This document shows, piece after piece, positions 1 through 9,945 of a stretch of 64,000 nt of DNA. Source of the stretch: Procambarus clarkii (lineage: Eukaryota; Arthropoda; Malacostraca; Decapoda; Cambaridae); NCBI RefSeq assembly GCF_040958095.1, contig NC_091217.1, positions 8,370,235 to 8,434,234 of the forward strand, in the 5' to 3' direction. How positions within the stretch are numbered: position 1 is the first letter of the stretch; each line of letters begins with the position of its first letter. The notes below the pieces were generated by a model. That model saw only the letters and a program-made list of their open reading frames with translations. It made no database searches and was not told the origin of the DNA. A program made the translations under genes and the position numbers.

Positions 1-252
1 TTCCAGCGACCATCTTCCTAACGGCTTTCCAGCGACCATCTGCCTAACGACTTTCCAGCGACCATCTGCCTAACGGCTTTCCAGCGACCATCTTCCTAAC
101 GGCTTTCCAGCGACCATCTGCCTAACGGCTTTCCAGCGACCATCTGCCTAACGGCTTTCCAGCGACCATCTGCCTAACGGCTTTCCAGCGACCATCTGCC
201 TAACGGTTTTCCAGCAACCATTTGCCTAACGGTTCCCCAGCAACTATCTGCC
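1..252. repeat. 26-bp minisatellite
   Basis: About nine to ten head-to-tail copies of a 26-bp unit with the core CCAGCGACCATCTGCC. The last two copies are diverged, which is typical of an array edge. The array is cut by the start of the window, so its true length is unknown. Confidence 0.95.
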
Positions 253-448
253 TCACTCCCCAGAATTACTTCCTCTATAACTCTGAAAACATCAGCAAAA
301 TCTCTGTTATGAATGCTTCTCACTCGAGGGAAATTGCGAGAAAATGAGTTCTTCAAACGTTGAAAATGTTTTAGTGAGAATATCGCTTGGGATTTATAGT
401 GTTGCCCGTGTGTGTATCAAGAGATATTTGCTGGCTGGGGCTTGGGCT

Positions 449-855
449 GGGGCCTGGGGTCTGCTGCCGGAGCATAGCTGGGGTCTGCTGCCGGGGCATA
501 GTTGGGGTCTGCTGCCGGGGCATAGCTGGGATCTGCTGCCGCGGCATAACTGGAGTCTGCTGCTGGGGCATAACTGGGGTCTGCTGCCGCGGCATAACTG
601 GAGTCTGCTGCCGGGGCATAACTGGGGTCTGCTGCCGGGGCATAACTGGAGTCTGCTGCCGGAGCATAACTGGGGTCTGCTGCCGGGGCATAACTGGGGT
701 CTGCTGCCGGGGCATAACTGGGGTCTGCTGCCGGGGCATAACTGGGGTCTGCTGCCGGGGCATAACTGGGGTCTGCTGCCGGGGCATAACTGGGGTCTGC
801 TGCCGGGGCATAACTGGGGTCTGCTGCCGGGGCATAACTGGGGTCTGCTGCCGAA
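449..855. repeat. 24-bp minisatellite
   Basis: About 17 copies of a 24-bp unit with the core GGGGTCTGCTGCCGGGGCAT. Because 24 is a multiple of three, long open frames run through it on both strands; they encode only eight-residue repeats and have no independent sign of being genes. Copies in the middle are nearly identical and those at the left edge differ, which suggests recent expansion inside the array. Confidence 0.95.
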
Positions 856-862
856 GCATAGA

Positions 863-1010
863 TTTCGATCCGTCCTGGACCATTATCAAGTCTATTGTGA
901 TTGATACATTGACTCGGTCCAGGACGGACCGAAACGTCGTCGTCTCCTCATCTTCTGGTGTATAGTCATCATATCATCACCCACGTCACTGTGACTCATC
1001 GTCTGCAGCT
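863..1010. mobile_element. GACGACG-family interspersed element, palindromic copy
   Basis: A family whose core reads GACGACGACGTTTCGGTCCG, followed by CTGGACCATTCTCAAG, occurs at six places in this window. Here two core pieces face each other: bases 863-881 and 916-934 are inverted copies with one mismatch. The right side continues into a segment like CACTGTGACTCATCGTCTGC, which recurs at the edges of other copies and resembles a terminal inverted repeat. No coding capacity is seen. It is most likely a short non-autonomous element. Confidence 0.65.
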
Positions 1011-1494
1011 GGACTCACCTACTATTTCTATAAACACCTTACTGTTACATGTAAAAAAAACTTTATTTTTATTTTGTTTAAAATAAAGCGTGTTGAGCGC
1101 CATTATTTATAACAACGTCATAATATTGACTGTATCATGAAATGGGAACAATGTATATTTTGAATTGATGTTTCATAATATTATTTATCTGGTGCATATG
1201 CGATGGCCCAAGAAACCGAGGATACCTTCATTTGTTGCCGTCGAGGGTTATAAAATACACGATAATTATTATTGTTGGAGAATGTCTCAACAGCACTTCA
1301 AACGATTTCTTCAACACACACAAATACCTCACCATTGTGACTGCTTTTTATGGAAGGGGGTTTTAACATTTATCGTCGCTTGGTCCGCCTCTGACGTCTG
1401 AGTCAGCCTTGGAGATGTTTTCTCCCTCGAATGACCTCGGTGAGATAAATTCTCTCTGAATCAAGACCCCTCTCAGAGGTCTATGTCTCACGTA

Positions 1495-1606
<112 letters not shown>

Positions 1607-1877
1607 TTTTTCCTGTGAATCAAGTTTCTCCCCTCAGAAAGCTCTCTTTATCTCTCACTTAACCTCAGGGGAAGGGGAGGTTCCCTGTGAATCAGGGCGC
1701 CCCTTACCCTCCCCATAAACCCCAGCACACACACACACATTACAAGACAGTTCTCAACCATGCTTTTATTTTATTACATTTGATATCACACCAAAGGTTG
1801 TTCACGTGGAGATGTCTTTATCCCGTGATTAAGACGGAACCCCAGCAACACCCACACACGGAACCGCGCGGCGTAAC

Positions 1878-2160
1878 TTAAGCAACAGCAACTTCACCAA
1901 TAAGATGACAGCTGGAGGAACGGCAGTAACAACACGATGTAGTGACGACAGTAATGCCAGCACGAACAGCAGTAGTAGCAACAGCATTAGTGGAAATAGC
2001 AGGAACAGCAGTGTGTATTAGGAGTTAACATCAGTATGCAGCAGCAGCAATATGAGTATGCAGTAGCATTAGCAGCCACATCAGTATGCAGTGAGAGCAA
2101 AAACAGCAGCAGTAACAGCAACAATATCAGAAACAAAATCACATAAACAGTGCTGTTTAC
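1878..2160. repeat. Degenerate CAG/CAA/GTA trinucleotide region
   Basis: A loose, imperfect run of AGCAACAGC- and GCAGTAGCA-type triplets over nearly 300 bases. It has no long open frame in a glutamine register, so it is treated as decayed simple repeat and not as a polyglutamine exon. The stretch from 1611 to 1877 holds nothing else I can identify. Confidence 0.6.
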
Positions 2161-2384
2161 TAATTATATCATGAATCTGTGTTAGATTATTGTAAATGTC
2201 ACCACCAGTGTGGCAAGTGTTGCAGCGTGGGGTCCCCACTAGCCAACCACTTCTATAAACACTAACGTCTTAATATCCGACCTTGACGTAGTACTTAACG
2301 GTCGTTAGTAGTCCCAGCCATGATGGACGTCCCCATGCAAGTCCGGGGACGCCAGCTGAGCCTCATAGGCCAGGTGTCCCCCCG

Positions 2385-2500
2385 TCGGTCCTATTACCTG
2401 GTGCTCCACTAACCAATTTGTGTGATTACGGGCTCACCATAGCCCGTGCTACATAGATACATCGTTCTCAGTAGCTAAATTTAAAACAACAACCAATTTG
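2385..2500 (+). mobile_element. AAC-tailed interspersed repeat, decayed copy
   Basis: This family has the body GGGCTCACCATAGCCCGTGC, then a segment like GAGTAGCTGAAT, and ends in (AAC)n. The copy here keeps that core and ends in AAACAACAACC. It is probably a short retroposon or the 3' end of a LINE. Five further copies are listed below. Confidence 0.6.
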
Positions 2501-3245
2501 TTTTTTGTATTAGGGTAAGCTGAAATTTAAAATTAATTGACATTACTATTAACTCTATTATCTTCATTTGTGTCTCTTCTGCATTGTCTAGATGCTTACA
2601 CAGTTTAGCTGTGGTTATCTGTGCTTATGTGGGAGCAAGTTCTAGCTCTCGGGCCTCGTCTCCTACCTGTTATACGCGATGTTTTATACTTATCGGTGTT
2701 CTAATGCTGTCAAACTTGCTACCGAAATTTGAGGTGTCTTTCGCAACTTCAGGTTTCCAAGAGCGTTCCATTTATTTACCACACACATTGTGTGTACTTA
2801 CATACGATTTAACGGCTCATTTGTGTTTCCAGATCCCAACTGTGTCCCCTCGTCCTCCTCTTCCTGCCATGGGAAGATGTTATAGCTTTCCACTTTATTC
2901 CCTTCAGAATCATATACGTTGTGATCATGTCACCTTTAGCCCTTCTTCTAGTGTAGTTAGGTTAAGCTCTTTTGTCGTATCTTCATAACTAAAATTTGTT
3001 TTACTTGTGTTTAACAAGACTGTGATTCAGTGCACGATTTGCGTATTCAAAGACAGGCTTAACATAAGAGGTGTATATTGTTCTGAATAGTTTTCTAAAT
3101 GCTGTTCTTATATTCATATTTATTTAAGCTGCCGGCAGATGTTATTCCATTCATGTGAGTCTCTTGTATTAGTTCACATCCTCAGTAGTCTTTTTATCAT
3201 GTAAACCACTAGTGTACTAGTGTTTTACACTGTAAAACACAGTGT
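2501..3245. other. No gene seen
   Basis: AT-rich sequence without a recognisable gene or repeat. A plus-strand frame at 2584-2988 is open for 134 codons, but it has cysteine- and serine-rich, low-information composition and I do not accept it as a gene. Confidence 0.5.
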
Positions 3246-3432
3246 ACTATCACACAATGACACTATAGGCCTTCCACCACACACAATGACACTATAGGCC
3301 TTCCACCACACACACTGACAACACTACACCTTTCACCACACACTGACAACACTCTACACCTCCCACCACACACTGACAACACTCTACACCTCCCACCACA
3401 CACTGACAACACTGTACACCTCCCACCACACA
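3246..3432. repeat. 30-bp minisatellite, two subtypes
   Basis: Six to seven copies of a 30-bp unit. The first copies contain CACAATGACACTATAGGCC and the later ones CACACTGACAACACTCTACA, so the array consists of two diverged blocks. One junction copy is 2 bases shorter. Confidence 0.9.
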
Positions 3433-3734
3433 CTCCCTAAACAACCCGGTAGCATTTTATAGGTTTGAGCGAGCACTGGTACCTCCGTACAGGTCTGCCA
3501 CCGCCTGACAAACCTGAACTCCCACACAAATACCAAAATACTAGTATCTATAATGTAAAATAATGTCATATCACCCACGAAAATTGTTCGTCATTATAAA
3601 TTTGGCATTAGAGCGTAAACTAACACCCGGGCGGCGTTGTCACGCCGTCCCGTCACGCACTTGACAAATTGTGACGGTGTGACGCACTTAGTAAACATTC
3701 GTAGTGTAAATAAGTTAAGCGTTAAAACTTGAAA

Positions 3735-4001
3735 ATGTTGCCACCGCTCGCAGAAGATGATCCGGCCAACTTCTTAGGCCAGCTGTCAGTCTTCATCAGC
3801 TTAACGATCGAGGGAGTGACTTTGGCAAGTTTACCGAGTCAGTTGCGCAAATATTTCACGTCGTGCCCGCGCCACGAGGGATACAAATTACCGGAGTTAT
3901 CCCAGACCCCATCACCAGGCCGCCCCCAGGCAGCTGCACAGGCCGCCCCCAGGCAGCTGCACAGACCGCCAAAGGTAACTGCACAGGCCGCCCCCAGGTA
4001 G
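3735..4001 (+). CDS. Unrecognised ORF running into a minisatellite
   Basis: The frame opens with MLPPLAEDDPANFLGQLS and continues for about 60 residues of ordinary protein-like composition before it enters the 23-bp repeat and stops. The upstream 120 bases are CpG-rich (CGTCACGC motifs), as in a promoter, and the start codon sits in the context AAAATG. I do not recognise the sequence. It could be a first coding exon: the tandem repeat contains several donor-like AGGTAGC and AAGGTAACT sites. It could equally be chance. No matching downstream exon was found. Confidence 0.25.
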   Translation: MLPPLAEDDPANFLGQLSVFISLTIEGVTLASLPSQLRKYFTSCPRHEGYKLPELSQTPSPGRPQAAAQAAPRQLHRPPKVTAQAAPR

Positions 4002-4196
4002 CTGCACAGGCCGCCCCCAGGCAGCTGCACAGGCCGGCCCCAGGTAGCTGCACAGGCCGCCCCCAGGCAGCTGCACAGGCCGCCCCCAGGTAGCTGCACA
4101 GGTCGCCCCCAGGTAGCTGCACAGGCCGCCCCAGACAGCTGCACAGGCGTTCCCCAGACAGCTGCACAGGCGTCCCCCAGACAGCTGCACAGGCCG
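3918..4196. repeat. 23-bp GC-rich minisatellite
   Basis: About 12 copies of a 23-bp unit with the core GCCCCCAGGCAGCTGCACAG. The unit is not a multiple of three, so all reading frames are cycled. Each copy carries a CAGCTG E-box-like palindrome or a CAGGTAGCTG variant that resembles a splice donor. Confidence 0.93.
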
Positions 4197-4561
4197 CCGC
4201 CTCTACCTTCCTGCTGCTCCACGCACTCACCCTCCCTCCTGCTGGCTTTACAACGTTTGCCATTGCCGGAGCACCAGTCCGGAATTTATAAAAACTACGA
4301 AGCTATAATGGGTTCTGGATATGAGCAGCATGTAATGAATGCGTGGCTGGAGGAGCCAATACACGTCCAGGATCACAAGCCTCGCGCCCCGCCGCCACAC
4401 ACTCTAACCTGTCCTACGCTTCCCGCCAATTTCTCTTCCTTACTCCACACCTCAAGCAACATTTCCCAGTATATTATGGGATTATATTTGCCAGAGATTG
4501 TGTTTGCTTGTCCATTGCTATCTTGATAGCTTTTCTTGTTCGACTCATTCGCGAGACACAC

Positions 4562-4715
4562 ACAGCACCGCTCCTATGCCAGGTAAGTCCACTACAGGCT
4601 TACCATAGTCCGTGCTACTTGCCCCACTCCTGTGCCAGGTAAGCTACGGGCTCACCATAGCCCGTGCTACTTGGAGCTTGTTCTGAGTAGCTGAATCTAT
4701 AACAACAACAATTTG
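4562..4715 (+). mobile_element. AAC-tailed interspersed repeat, partly duplicated
   Basis: Two tandem partial copies. The segment TGCCAGGTAAGTCC followed by the CCATAGTCCGTGC core is repeated about 60 bases later, and only the second copy has the GAGTAGCTGAATCTATAAC end and the (AAC)n tail. Confidence 0.7.
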
Positions 4716-4779
4716 CTTGTGACACGAAAATAATATGCCTATATTCCTGGTATGCAGATAATTTGTCACAAATCCCAGC

Positions 4780-4900
4780 AGTCTTTTTATTATTATTATT
4801 ATTATTATTATTTTCTACCACAGACGTGGCCACACATTTACAATGCTAACTAGCATATATACATTTTCTTCTGTCCTCCATGGACAGGGTGAAAGATTTG
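4780..4900 (-). mobile_element. Short interspersed repeat with (ATT)n end
   Basis: The segment CTACCACAGACGTGG, a 40-base middle and CTGTCCTCCATGGACAGGGT recur at 51935-52015. In this copy the left side is an (ATT)n run and in the other it is poly-T, so on the minus strand both end in an A-rich simple tail. That pattern fits a retroposed 3' end. Confidence 0.65.
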
Positions 4901-5171
4901 TGAGAGGGTTGTGTGTGAAGCCTAGTGCCGCGCACTCTGCAAAATATCTTCGCTTTTACGTTTCAAAACAAAATTTTAAAATGTTTTACCGCATTCATCC
5001 AATAATTTAAATATTGTTTTAGAAATCGGAATATCATACCAATTGTTTTTTTTAACTCGCAATTCCATAGTTTTTGTTGTAAGAATTTACTTGATAAATG
5101 TTTATCTGGCGCCGCTGAGCATAATCGTAAACCAAATTGAAAATGTTTTGTATATTGTTTCTCAGTCGCGT

Positions 5172-5340
5172 AAGTTTTGATTCAGATTCAGATTCAGATG
5201 TTTATTCAGGTAAGGTATATACATACAAGTGATGTTACATTAATGGATTGATATATAGATAGAGCTAGTACATACAATGCCTAAAGCCACTATTACGCAA
5301 TGCGTTTCGGGCAAACGAAACGAGGATTTGATATAAATCA
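5172..5340 (-). mobile_element. LINE-like 3' end with GATTCA repeat tail
   Basis: Shares about 130 bases with 14219-14362, including GTTTATTCAGGTAA, GCTAGTACATACAAT and GCGTTTCGGGCAA. On the minus strand each copy ends in an AATAAA-containing segment followed by a short tandem tail, here (TGAATC)n, as expected for a retroposed 3' untranslated region. No reverse transcriptase coding remains. Confidence 0.6.
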
Positions 5341-5715
5341 CATTCATACAAATATAATCCCTGCGGTGGATCGGCTCATCGCGGATAAGTTTTCTTTTTC
5401 TCACTTTCTTGGGGTCGTATGACGATATTTTAGGAGATAAAAATTCCGGGATTTATTCTCAAGCAATCTTAGGTCCACTTTCTCACAGGTGAGCGGCCGC
5501 TTCGCCCGACGCTGAACCGCCTCAGTTATCTCACAAGCAAGACTAAACATAGTGCTTTGTAGCAAGTAATTTTTCATCACCATAGTTTAGAGTTTGTTAG
5601 ACTTGCGTCTCGAATGGTGAGAGCGCATCAAACTGGGTTACTAAAGCTGTAATGGCGATGCAAAATGAGGTTAAAACTGGCGGTGACTACGTGCGTCTCC
5701 TGTTGGGATTATCGG

Positions 5716-5956
5716 GGAGGTTATCTTGAGATGATTTCGGGGCTTAGTGTCCCCGCGGCCCGGTCCTCGACCAGGCCTCCACCCCCCCCCCCAGGAAGCA
5801 GCCCGTGACAGCTGACTAACTCCCAGGTACCTATTTACTGTTAGGTAACACGGGCATCAGGGTGAAAGAAACTCTGGCCTCCACCGGGGATCGAACCCGG
5901 AACCTCAGGACTACGAATCCGAAGCGCTGTCCACCCAGCTGTCAGGCGCCCTGGCG
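5716..5956 (-). mobile_element. tRNA-derived SINE, family 1, near full length
   Basis: On the minus strand this has a tRNA-like head with a B-box of the form GGTTCGATCCC. A body follows with AGTTTCTTTCACCCTGATGC, TAACAGTAAATAGGTACC and CAGCTGTCACGGGCTGCTTCC, then a GGCCTGGTCGAGGACCGGGC segment and a tail related to CATCTCAAGATAACC. Seven or more relatives lie in this window, always with the same order of parts. A 12-13-base C run interrupts the body. Confidence 0.88.
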
Positions 5957-6107
5957 GCCACAACTGCGGCAGCTGCAGGTGATGCAGAGTTTGATGGAGA
6001 AGCGGAAGATGCAATCAACCGCTGATGGAGATGTAACCGCTGCGAAAGATGCAGCAGCGGTAGGAAAGAGTTGCTGGATATCAGCTGAAGAACGCTGAAA
6101 TTGTCAA

Positions 6108-6292
6108 TAAGGCAATGAATGAATGAATTTTTAGGGGTAAGCGCCAAGCCATTACGACTATATAGCACATGGAAAGGGTCAGGATAAGGATTTGGGATGG
6201 GACGGGGGGAGAGGAATGGTGCCCAACCACTTAGACGGTCGGGGATTGAACGCCGACCTGCAAGAACCAGGGCAGTTGCTCTACCTTCCATA
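6108..6292 (-). mobile_element. tRNA-derived SINE, family 3, left arm of an inverted pair
   Basis: On the minus strand the head carries CAGGTCGGCGTTCAATCCCC, an RNA polymerase III B-box, followed by TCCCATCCCAAATCCTTATC and GCTATATAG, and ends in an (ATTC)n tail. It faces a second copy at 6484-6664. Confidence 0.82.
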
Positions 6293-6314
6293 ATAGCTGT
6301 GGGTCCGATTGATT

Positions 6315-6445
6315 GTTACAAGCGTAGGTTAATACAAATATCCGAGTGGATGTGGTTGGGTATAAACAGGCGCTGCCTCGCATGGACAATACATCTACAG
6401 ATTCCTTTATTCTTATGTTGTCCTCAGTTCGGTACGTAGTCAACC
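6315..6445 (+). mobile_element. CR1-like LINE 3' fragment
   Basis: Contains GGCGCTGCCTCGCATGG and CTTTATTCTTATGTTGTCCT, which match the 3' part of the LINE copy at 17465-17695. It lies in the gap between the two inverted family 3 SINEs. No intact coding remains. Confidence 0.55.
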
Positions 6446-6483
6446 TCAAGAATTTTTAACTATAACAAGGAGAGTTTCCCCTC

Positions 6484-6664
6484 CCACGTCAGGACGGCAG
6501 AGCGACGGTCTCGCTTCATGCAGGTCGGCGTTCAATCCCCGACCGTCCAAGTGGTTGGGGCACCATTCCTTCCCCCGTCCCATCCCAAATCCTTATCCTG
6601 ACCCCTCCCCAGTGCTATATAGCCGTAATGGCTTCGCGCTTTCCCTTGATAATTCCTTCCTTCC
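6484..6664 (+). mobile_element. tRNA-derived SINE, family 3, right arm of an inverted pair
   Basis: Same family as 6108-6292 in the opposite orientation, with the B-box-containing head, the TCCCATCCCAAATCCTTATC body and a TTCC-type tail. The two copies could pair as arms of roughly 170 bases around a gap of about 190 bases. Confidence 0.82.
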
Positions 6665-6677
6665 CTCCCACGTCAGT

Positions 6678-6915
6678 TACAGCCCCGCTCCTGTGCCACG
6701 TAAGTCCACTACGGGCTCACCATGCCCGTAGTGGACTTACGTAGTGGCACAGGAGCGGGACTGTAAGTGCCACTACGTAAGTGCCACTACGTAGTGGCAC
6801 TTACGTAGTGGACAAAGTAGCCCGTGCTACTTTGTCCACTACGGGCTCACCATAGCCCGTGCTACTTTGAACTTTTTGTTCCTAGAAGCTGAATCTTAAA
6901 CAACGACAACAACAA
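6678..6915 (+). mobile_element. AAC-tailed repeat expanded by palindromes
   Basis: A copy of the AAC-tailed family whose first half has been replaced by three successive palindromes: arms 6684-6716/6724-6759, arms 6770-6790/6791-6811 with no loop, and arms 6807-6821/6826-6840 with a 4-base loop. The copy then resumes normally with GGGCTCACCATAGCCCGTGC and ends in (AAC)n. Confidence 0.8.
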
Positions 6916-6944
6916 CCCCCCACGTGGTACCATATGTCTGGCCT

Positions 6945-7065
6945 GTTTTCCAGCCCGTCCTCTTGAGCGTACACAACGTCACTAAATTGATGTACTAACT
7001 TGCCCGAACCTAACCTAACCGAGGACCTACGAATGGAAAACGGGACATCACGTCAATTTTCAGCA
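6945..7065. repeat. Satellite-related segment with telomere-like units
   Basis: Shares CAGCCCGTCCTCT, the GTCACTAAATTG and TTGCCCGAACC segments, CCGAGGACCTACGA and AAACGGGACAT with 14398-14520. Two CCTAA telomere-like units sit inside this copy and are absent from the other. Confidence 0.65.
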
Positions 7066-7317
7066 TGCACCTTCTTCATTACACTCCGCTTACTGGACTT
7101 GTGAGTGTTCTGGCAGCCACTTGTTAAACATTTGATTTGACGAGTTCCTCCTTAAAGTTTCTTGTAGGCTTCCTCCGTGCGTCTTTCCCTTAAAATGTTT
7201 CCATAAGTAAGCATTAGCAGGAAGGACTTATCTCTTGGAAATCTTTCACATTAATCACGCCTAGCATAGGTGCTAATATGACCCTGTGGAACCCCGCCAG
7301 TGGCGTCTCGACAATGA

Positions 7318-7383
7318 TCCGTTTCGACAGGAGCCAGGCAGCCTGTGAATATATATAAGCTAGGCTTGTATCGAGTTCCCTCT

Positions 7384-7421
<38 letters not shown>

Positions 7422-7590
7422 CCAAGGTCGAGCTACTGACCTTCCCCAGAATGTAACTCCACAACAGTTGACTAACTCCCGGGTATATATTTACTACTAG
7501 GTGACAACAATCAACATGCTAGGTGAGCAGAGGCATTAGATGAAAGGAAACGTGGCCAACCATTTCTCTTCTCCCTTGTCAACTCTGTTT
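7318..7590 (-). mobile_element. tRNA-derived SINE, family 2, with 36-base poly-C insertion
   Basis: On the minus strand it parallels the better copy at 17697-17945: GGTGAACAGATGCATTAGGTG-like and TAACTCCCGGGTA-like segments and the AAGCTAGGCTTGTATCGAG end. The middle is interrupted by 36 consecutive C bases (7385-7420 on the plus strand). Confidence 0.7.
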
Positions 7591-8075
7591 TATGTTGCTT
7601 AAGTACGCCCCAACCCACTGTAACATTCCCGCCTGTTTCCTCCAAGAGGTCCACTTGTCTGTGATCTCTGGCACGTTGCAGTGAGGAACACTTGTTCCAC
7701 ACTCACTGTGTGAGTGAATGAGAATGTGAGGAACATTCAAAGGCTCCTATATTCATTGGCTGGCTTCCATTCATGTGGCAGTCCCTCTTTCACAAGTGAG
7801 TTGTTTTATCCAAGCAAGTGGTAAACCCAGACTTGTGGCAGCTTTCTTTAGGACTCAAGGGGAAGACTCTAGACCTATATACTGGTTTTGTATCATCCAG
7901 TTCTTGTGACTGCTTCATCACTTCTGCTGTTGACAGCTGTAATGTACACGTGCCTGTGTGTATTTACTATTTGTATTTGCAGTATTGGGCTTTTAGCCCT
8001 TGGACCTCGCTTTTCTAACCAATTAATTTTTCCTCTATTATGTCTACTACATATATGTGTTTCTAGCACACGCAC

Positions 8076-8258
8076 ATATCCCCAGGAAGCAGCCCGTAGC
8101 AGCTGTCTAACTCCCAGGTATCTATTTACTGCTAGGTGAACAGGAGCATCAGGGTGAAAGAAACTCTGCCCATTTGTTTCTGCCTCCACCGGGAATCGAA
8201 CCTGGGCCCGTGGGACTATTACCCCCCGAATGCTGTCCACTCAGCCGCGAGGCCCCAC
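8076..8258 (-). mobile_element. tRNA-derived SINE, family 1 variant
   Basis: On the minus strand it has the head with GGTTCGATTCCC, then TTTCTTTCACCCTGATGC and TAGATACCTGGGAGTTAGAC-type body sequence, and ends at CTGCTTCCTGGGG. The GGCCTGGTCGAGG tail is missing, so it is truncated at its 3' end. Confidence 0.8.
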
Positions 8259-8309
8259 AATGTGTGTGTGTGTATCTTCCGTCAGTGTATATGTGTGTAG
8301 TGTGAATAT

Positions 8310-8430
8310 GTATGTTGACCAGACCACACACTAGAAGGTGAAGGGACGACGACGTTTCGGTCCGTCCTGGACCATTCTCAAGGTCTTGTCAACATACTTT
8401 AGCCACGTTATTGGGACAAATCGCCTGTGT
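8310..8430 (+). mobile_element. GACGACG-family interspersed element
   Basis: Contains GTTGACCAGACCACACACTA, the GACGACGACGTTTCGGTCCG core and CTGGACCATTCTCAAG, and ends in TTTAGCCACGTTATTGGGAC, matching the edge of the copy at 37498-37630. Confidence 0.75.
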
Positions 8431-8807
8431 GTGAATATGTATATGTATGCGAACAAGCCTGAATGGTCCCCAGGATGTTTGAGTTTTCAGATGTATATGT
8501 ATGCATGTGTGCGTACGTCATTGTATATATATGTTGTGATTGTGTTCATCTGATGTATATAAGTATGTGAGATTGTGGATGTATCTGCACAACCTGTTCA
8601 TAAAATGCCACCTAGTTGATTATAATCTCACTAACGTCAATTTGTCTATGGTTGTATTAATTATTCAAGGATGCGTGTTTGTATGGCTGTATATTGGTGT
8701 ATTACTCTGAAACGTGTGTATCTATATTTTTGTATATGCGTACAATATGCTACGAAGTGTTAGTGTATGAATTAGTTACGCTAAAACGTGAATAAATATG
8801 AATAGGA

Positions 8808-8886
8808 TTCCTGTTGTTGTTTTATATTTAGCTACTCAGAACGAAATGTCCACGTAGCACGGGCTATGGTGAGCCCGTAATAGGAA
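8808..8886 (-). mobile_element. AAC-tailed interspersed repeat
   Basis: On the minus strand it reads TACGGGCTCACCATAGCCCG, GCTGAGTAGCTAAAT-like sequence and ends in (AAC)n. It lacks the 5' CAGGTAAGTCC part. Confidence 0.65.
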
Positions 8887-8889
8887 GCC

Positions 8890-9125
8890 TGCTCGGTGAT
8901 TATTGATATAGATTAGGCGGGCGAGCAGGTGGTATGGGCATGAATAGCGTCTGCTCGGAGAGAGAGAGAGAAGATTAAGCCACCCAAAAGGTGGCTTGGG
9001 CATGAATAGCCCGTAAGTGGTGGCCCTTTTGAGCCATTTCCAGTATCAATAGATGATACTGGAGATCTGTGGAGGTGCGACTGCACCCTGCGTGACGGGA
9101 GATGTCTCCCGTCGTCTGCTCGGCT
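8890..9125 (-). mobile_element. Interspersed repeat with ATTCATGCCC body
   Basis: On the minus strand it has CTTACGGGCTATTCATGCCC, AGCCACCTTTTGGGTGGCTT and TTAATCTT, a body shared with 13300-13412, where it ends in (ATCA)n. Upstream are GGAGACATCTCCCGTCACGC and a CAGTATCATCTATTGATACTGG palindrome-like segment. A short GA run interrupts the 3' side. Confidence 0.6.
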
Positions 9126-9164
9126 TATCGACGTCCCTTTATAGAGCCTGGGCCAACCACTGAC

Positions 9165-9275
9165 CATCCCAGGTATCAGTGTTCTGTTAGATGATCAGGT
9201 GAAAGGGGACGAGGCTAATCGTCTCTGTCCCGTCCGGGGATCGAACCCGGGTCTCTCGATTGCGAGTCGAGGGCG
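9165..9275 (-). mobile_element. SINE family 2 head fragment
   Basis: On the minus strand it carries the B-box in ACCCGGGTTCGATCCCCGG and the TCACCTGATCATCTAACAG body segment. The 3' half is absent. Confidence 0.6.
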
Positions 9276-9505
9276 TAGAGGCATTTGAGTGCTTCTACAT
9301 ACTGTATATTTACCCATATCAACCTGAACTAATAAACTTCCATCTCTGTTTGCTTGCAGACGTTCCTCTAAGTGTTGTCTATCGTTTAATAACTTCACGC
9401 AAGTGTTTATAAACTATGAAACGCATGTGACCATTTTATAACCAACCTCCTATGGTCTGCCCTTCTATGACTTTTTATCGTTTTCTATGCATTATTATTA
9501 ATAAT

Positions 9506-9589
<84 letters not shown>

Positions 9590-9607
9590 ATATATATATG
9601 TATATAG
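9506..9607. repeat. (TA)n microsatellite
   Basis: About 100 bases of TA dinucleotides with a few TTTA and TGTA interruptions. Confidence 0.95.
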
Positions 9608-9945
9608 ATAATAACTTCTTATAATTCTGATAAAAATAACTAAAAATAACTGTTCTTTATACAAGAAAAAAGAAAGCTTGAATCGAATGTACCCTCCAGA
9701 GATGTTATTATGTACCTCAGATATTTAAGTGAGAGTCTACCTCCCAGCCTTTTGACTGTCAATTCTACCTAATCTTATCAGTCATTGCCTTATCAGACAT
9801 AATATTATCAGCCATAACATAGCCAGACATAACCTTATCAGACATCACATTATCCAGCCCATCCCCGTGTTTTGGCAGTAATTATAGTAGCGATGAGGAC
9901 CATAGTGTATATACCCACGTACAACGAAAGTAGAAATCTTAACTA

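Noticed and set aside
344-965. Long open frames on both strands (up to 192 codons) over the 24-bp array
   Set aside because: They are forced by a repeat unit that is a multiple of three and free of stops; the peptides are eight-residue repeats with no start context or splice signal.
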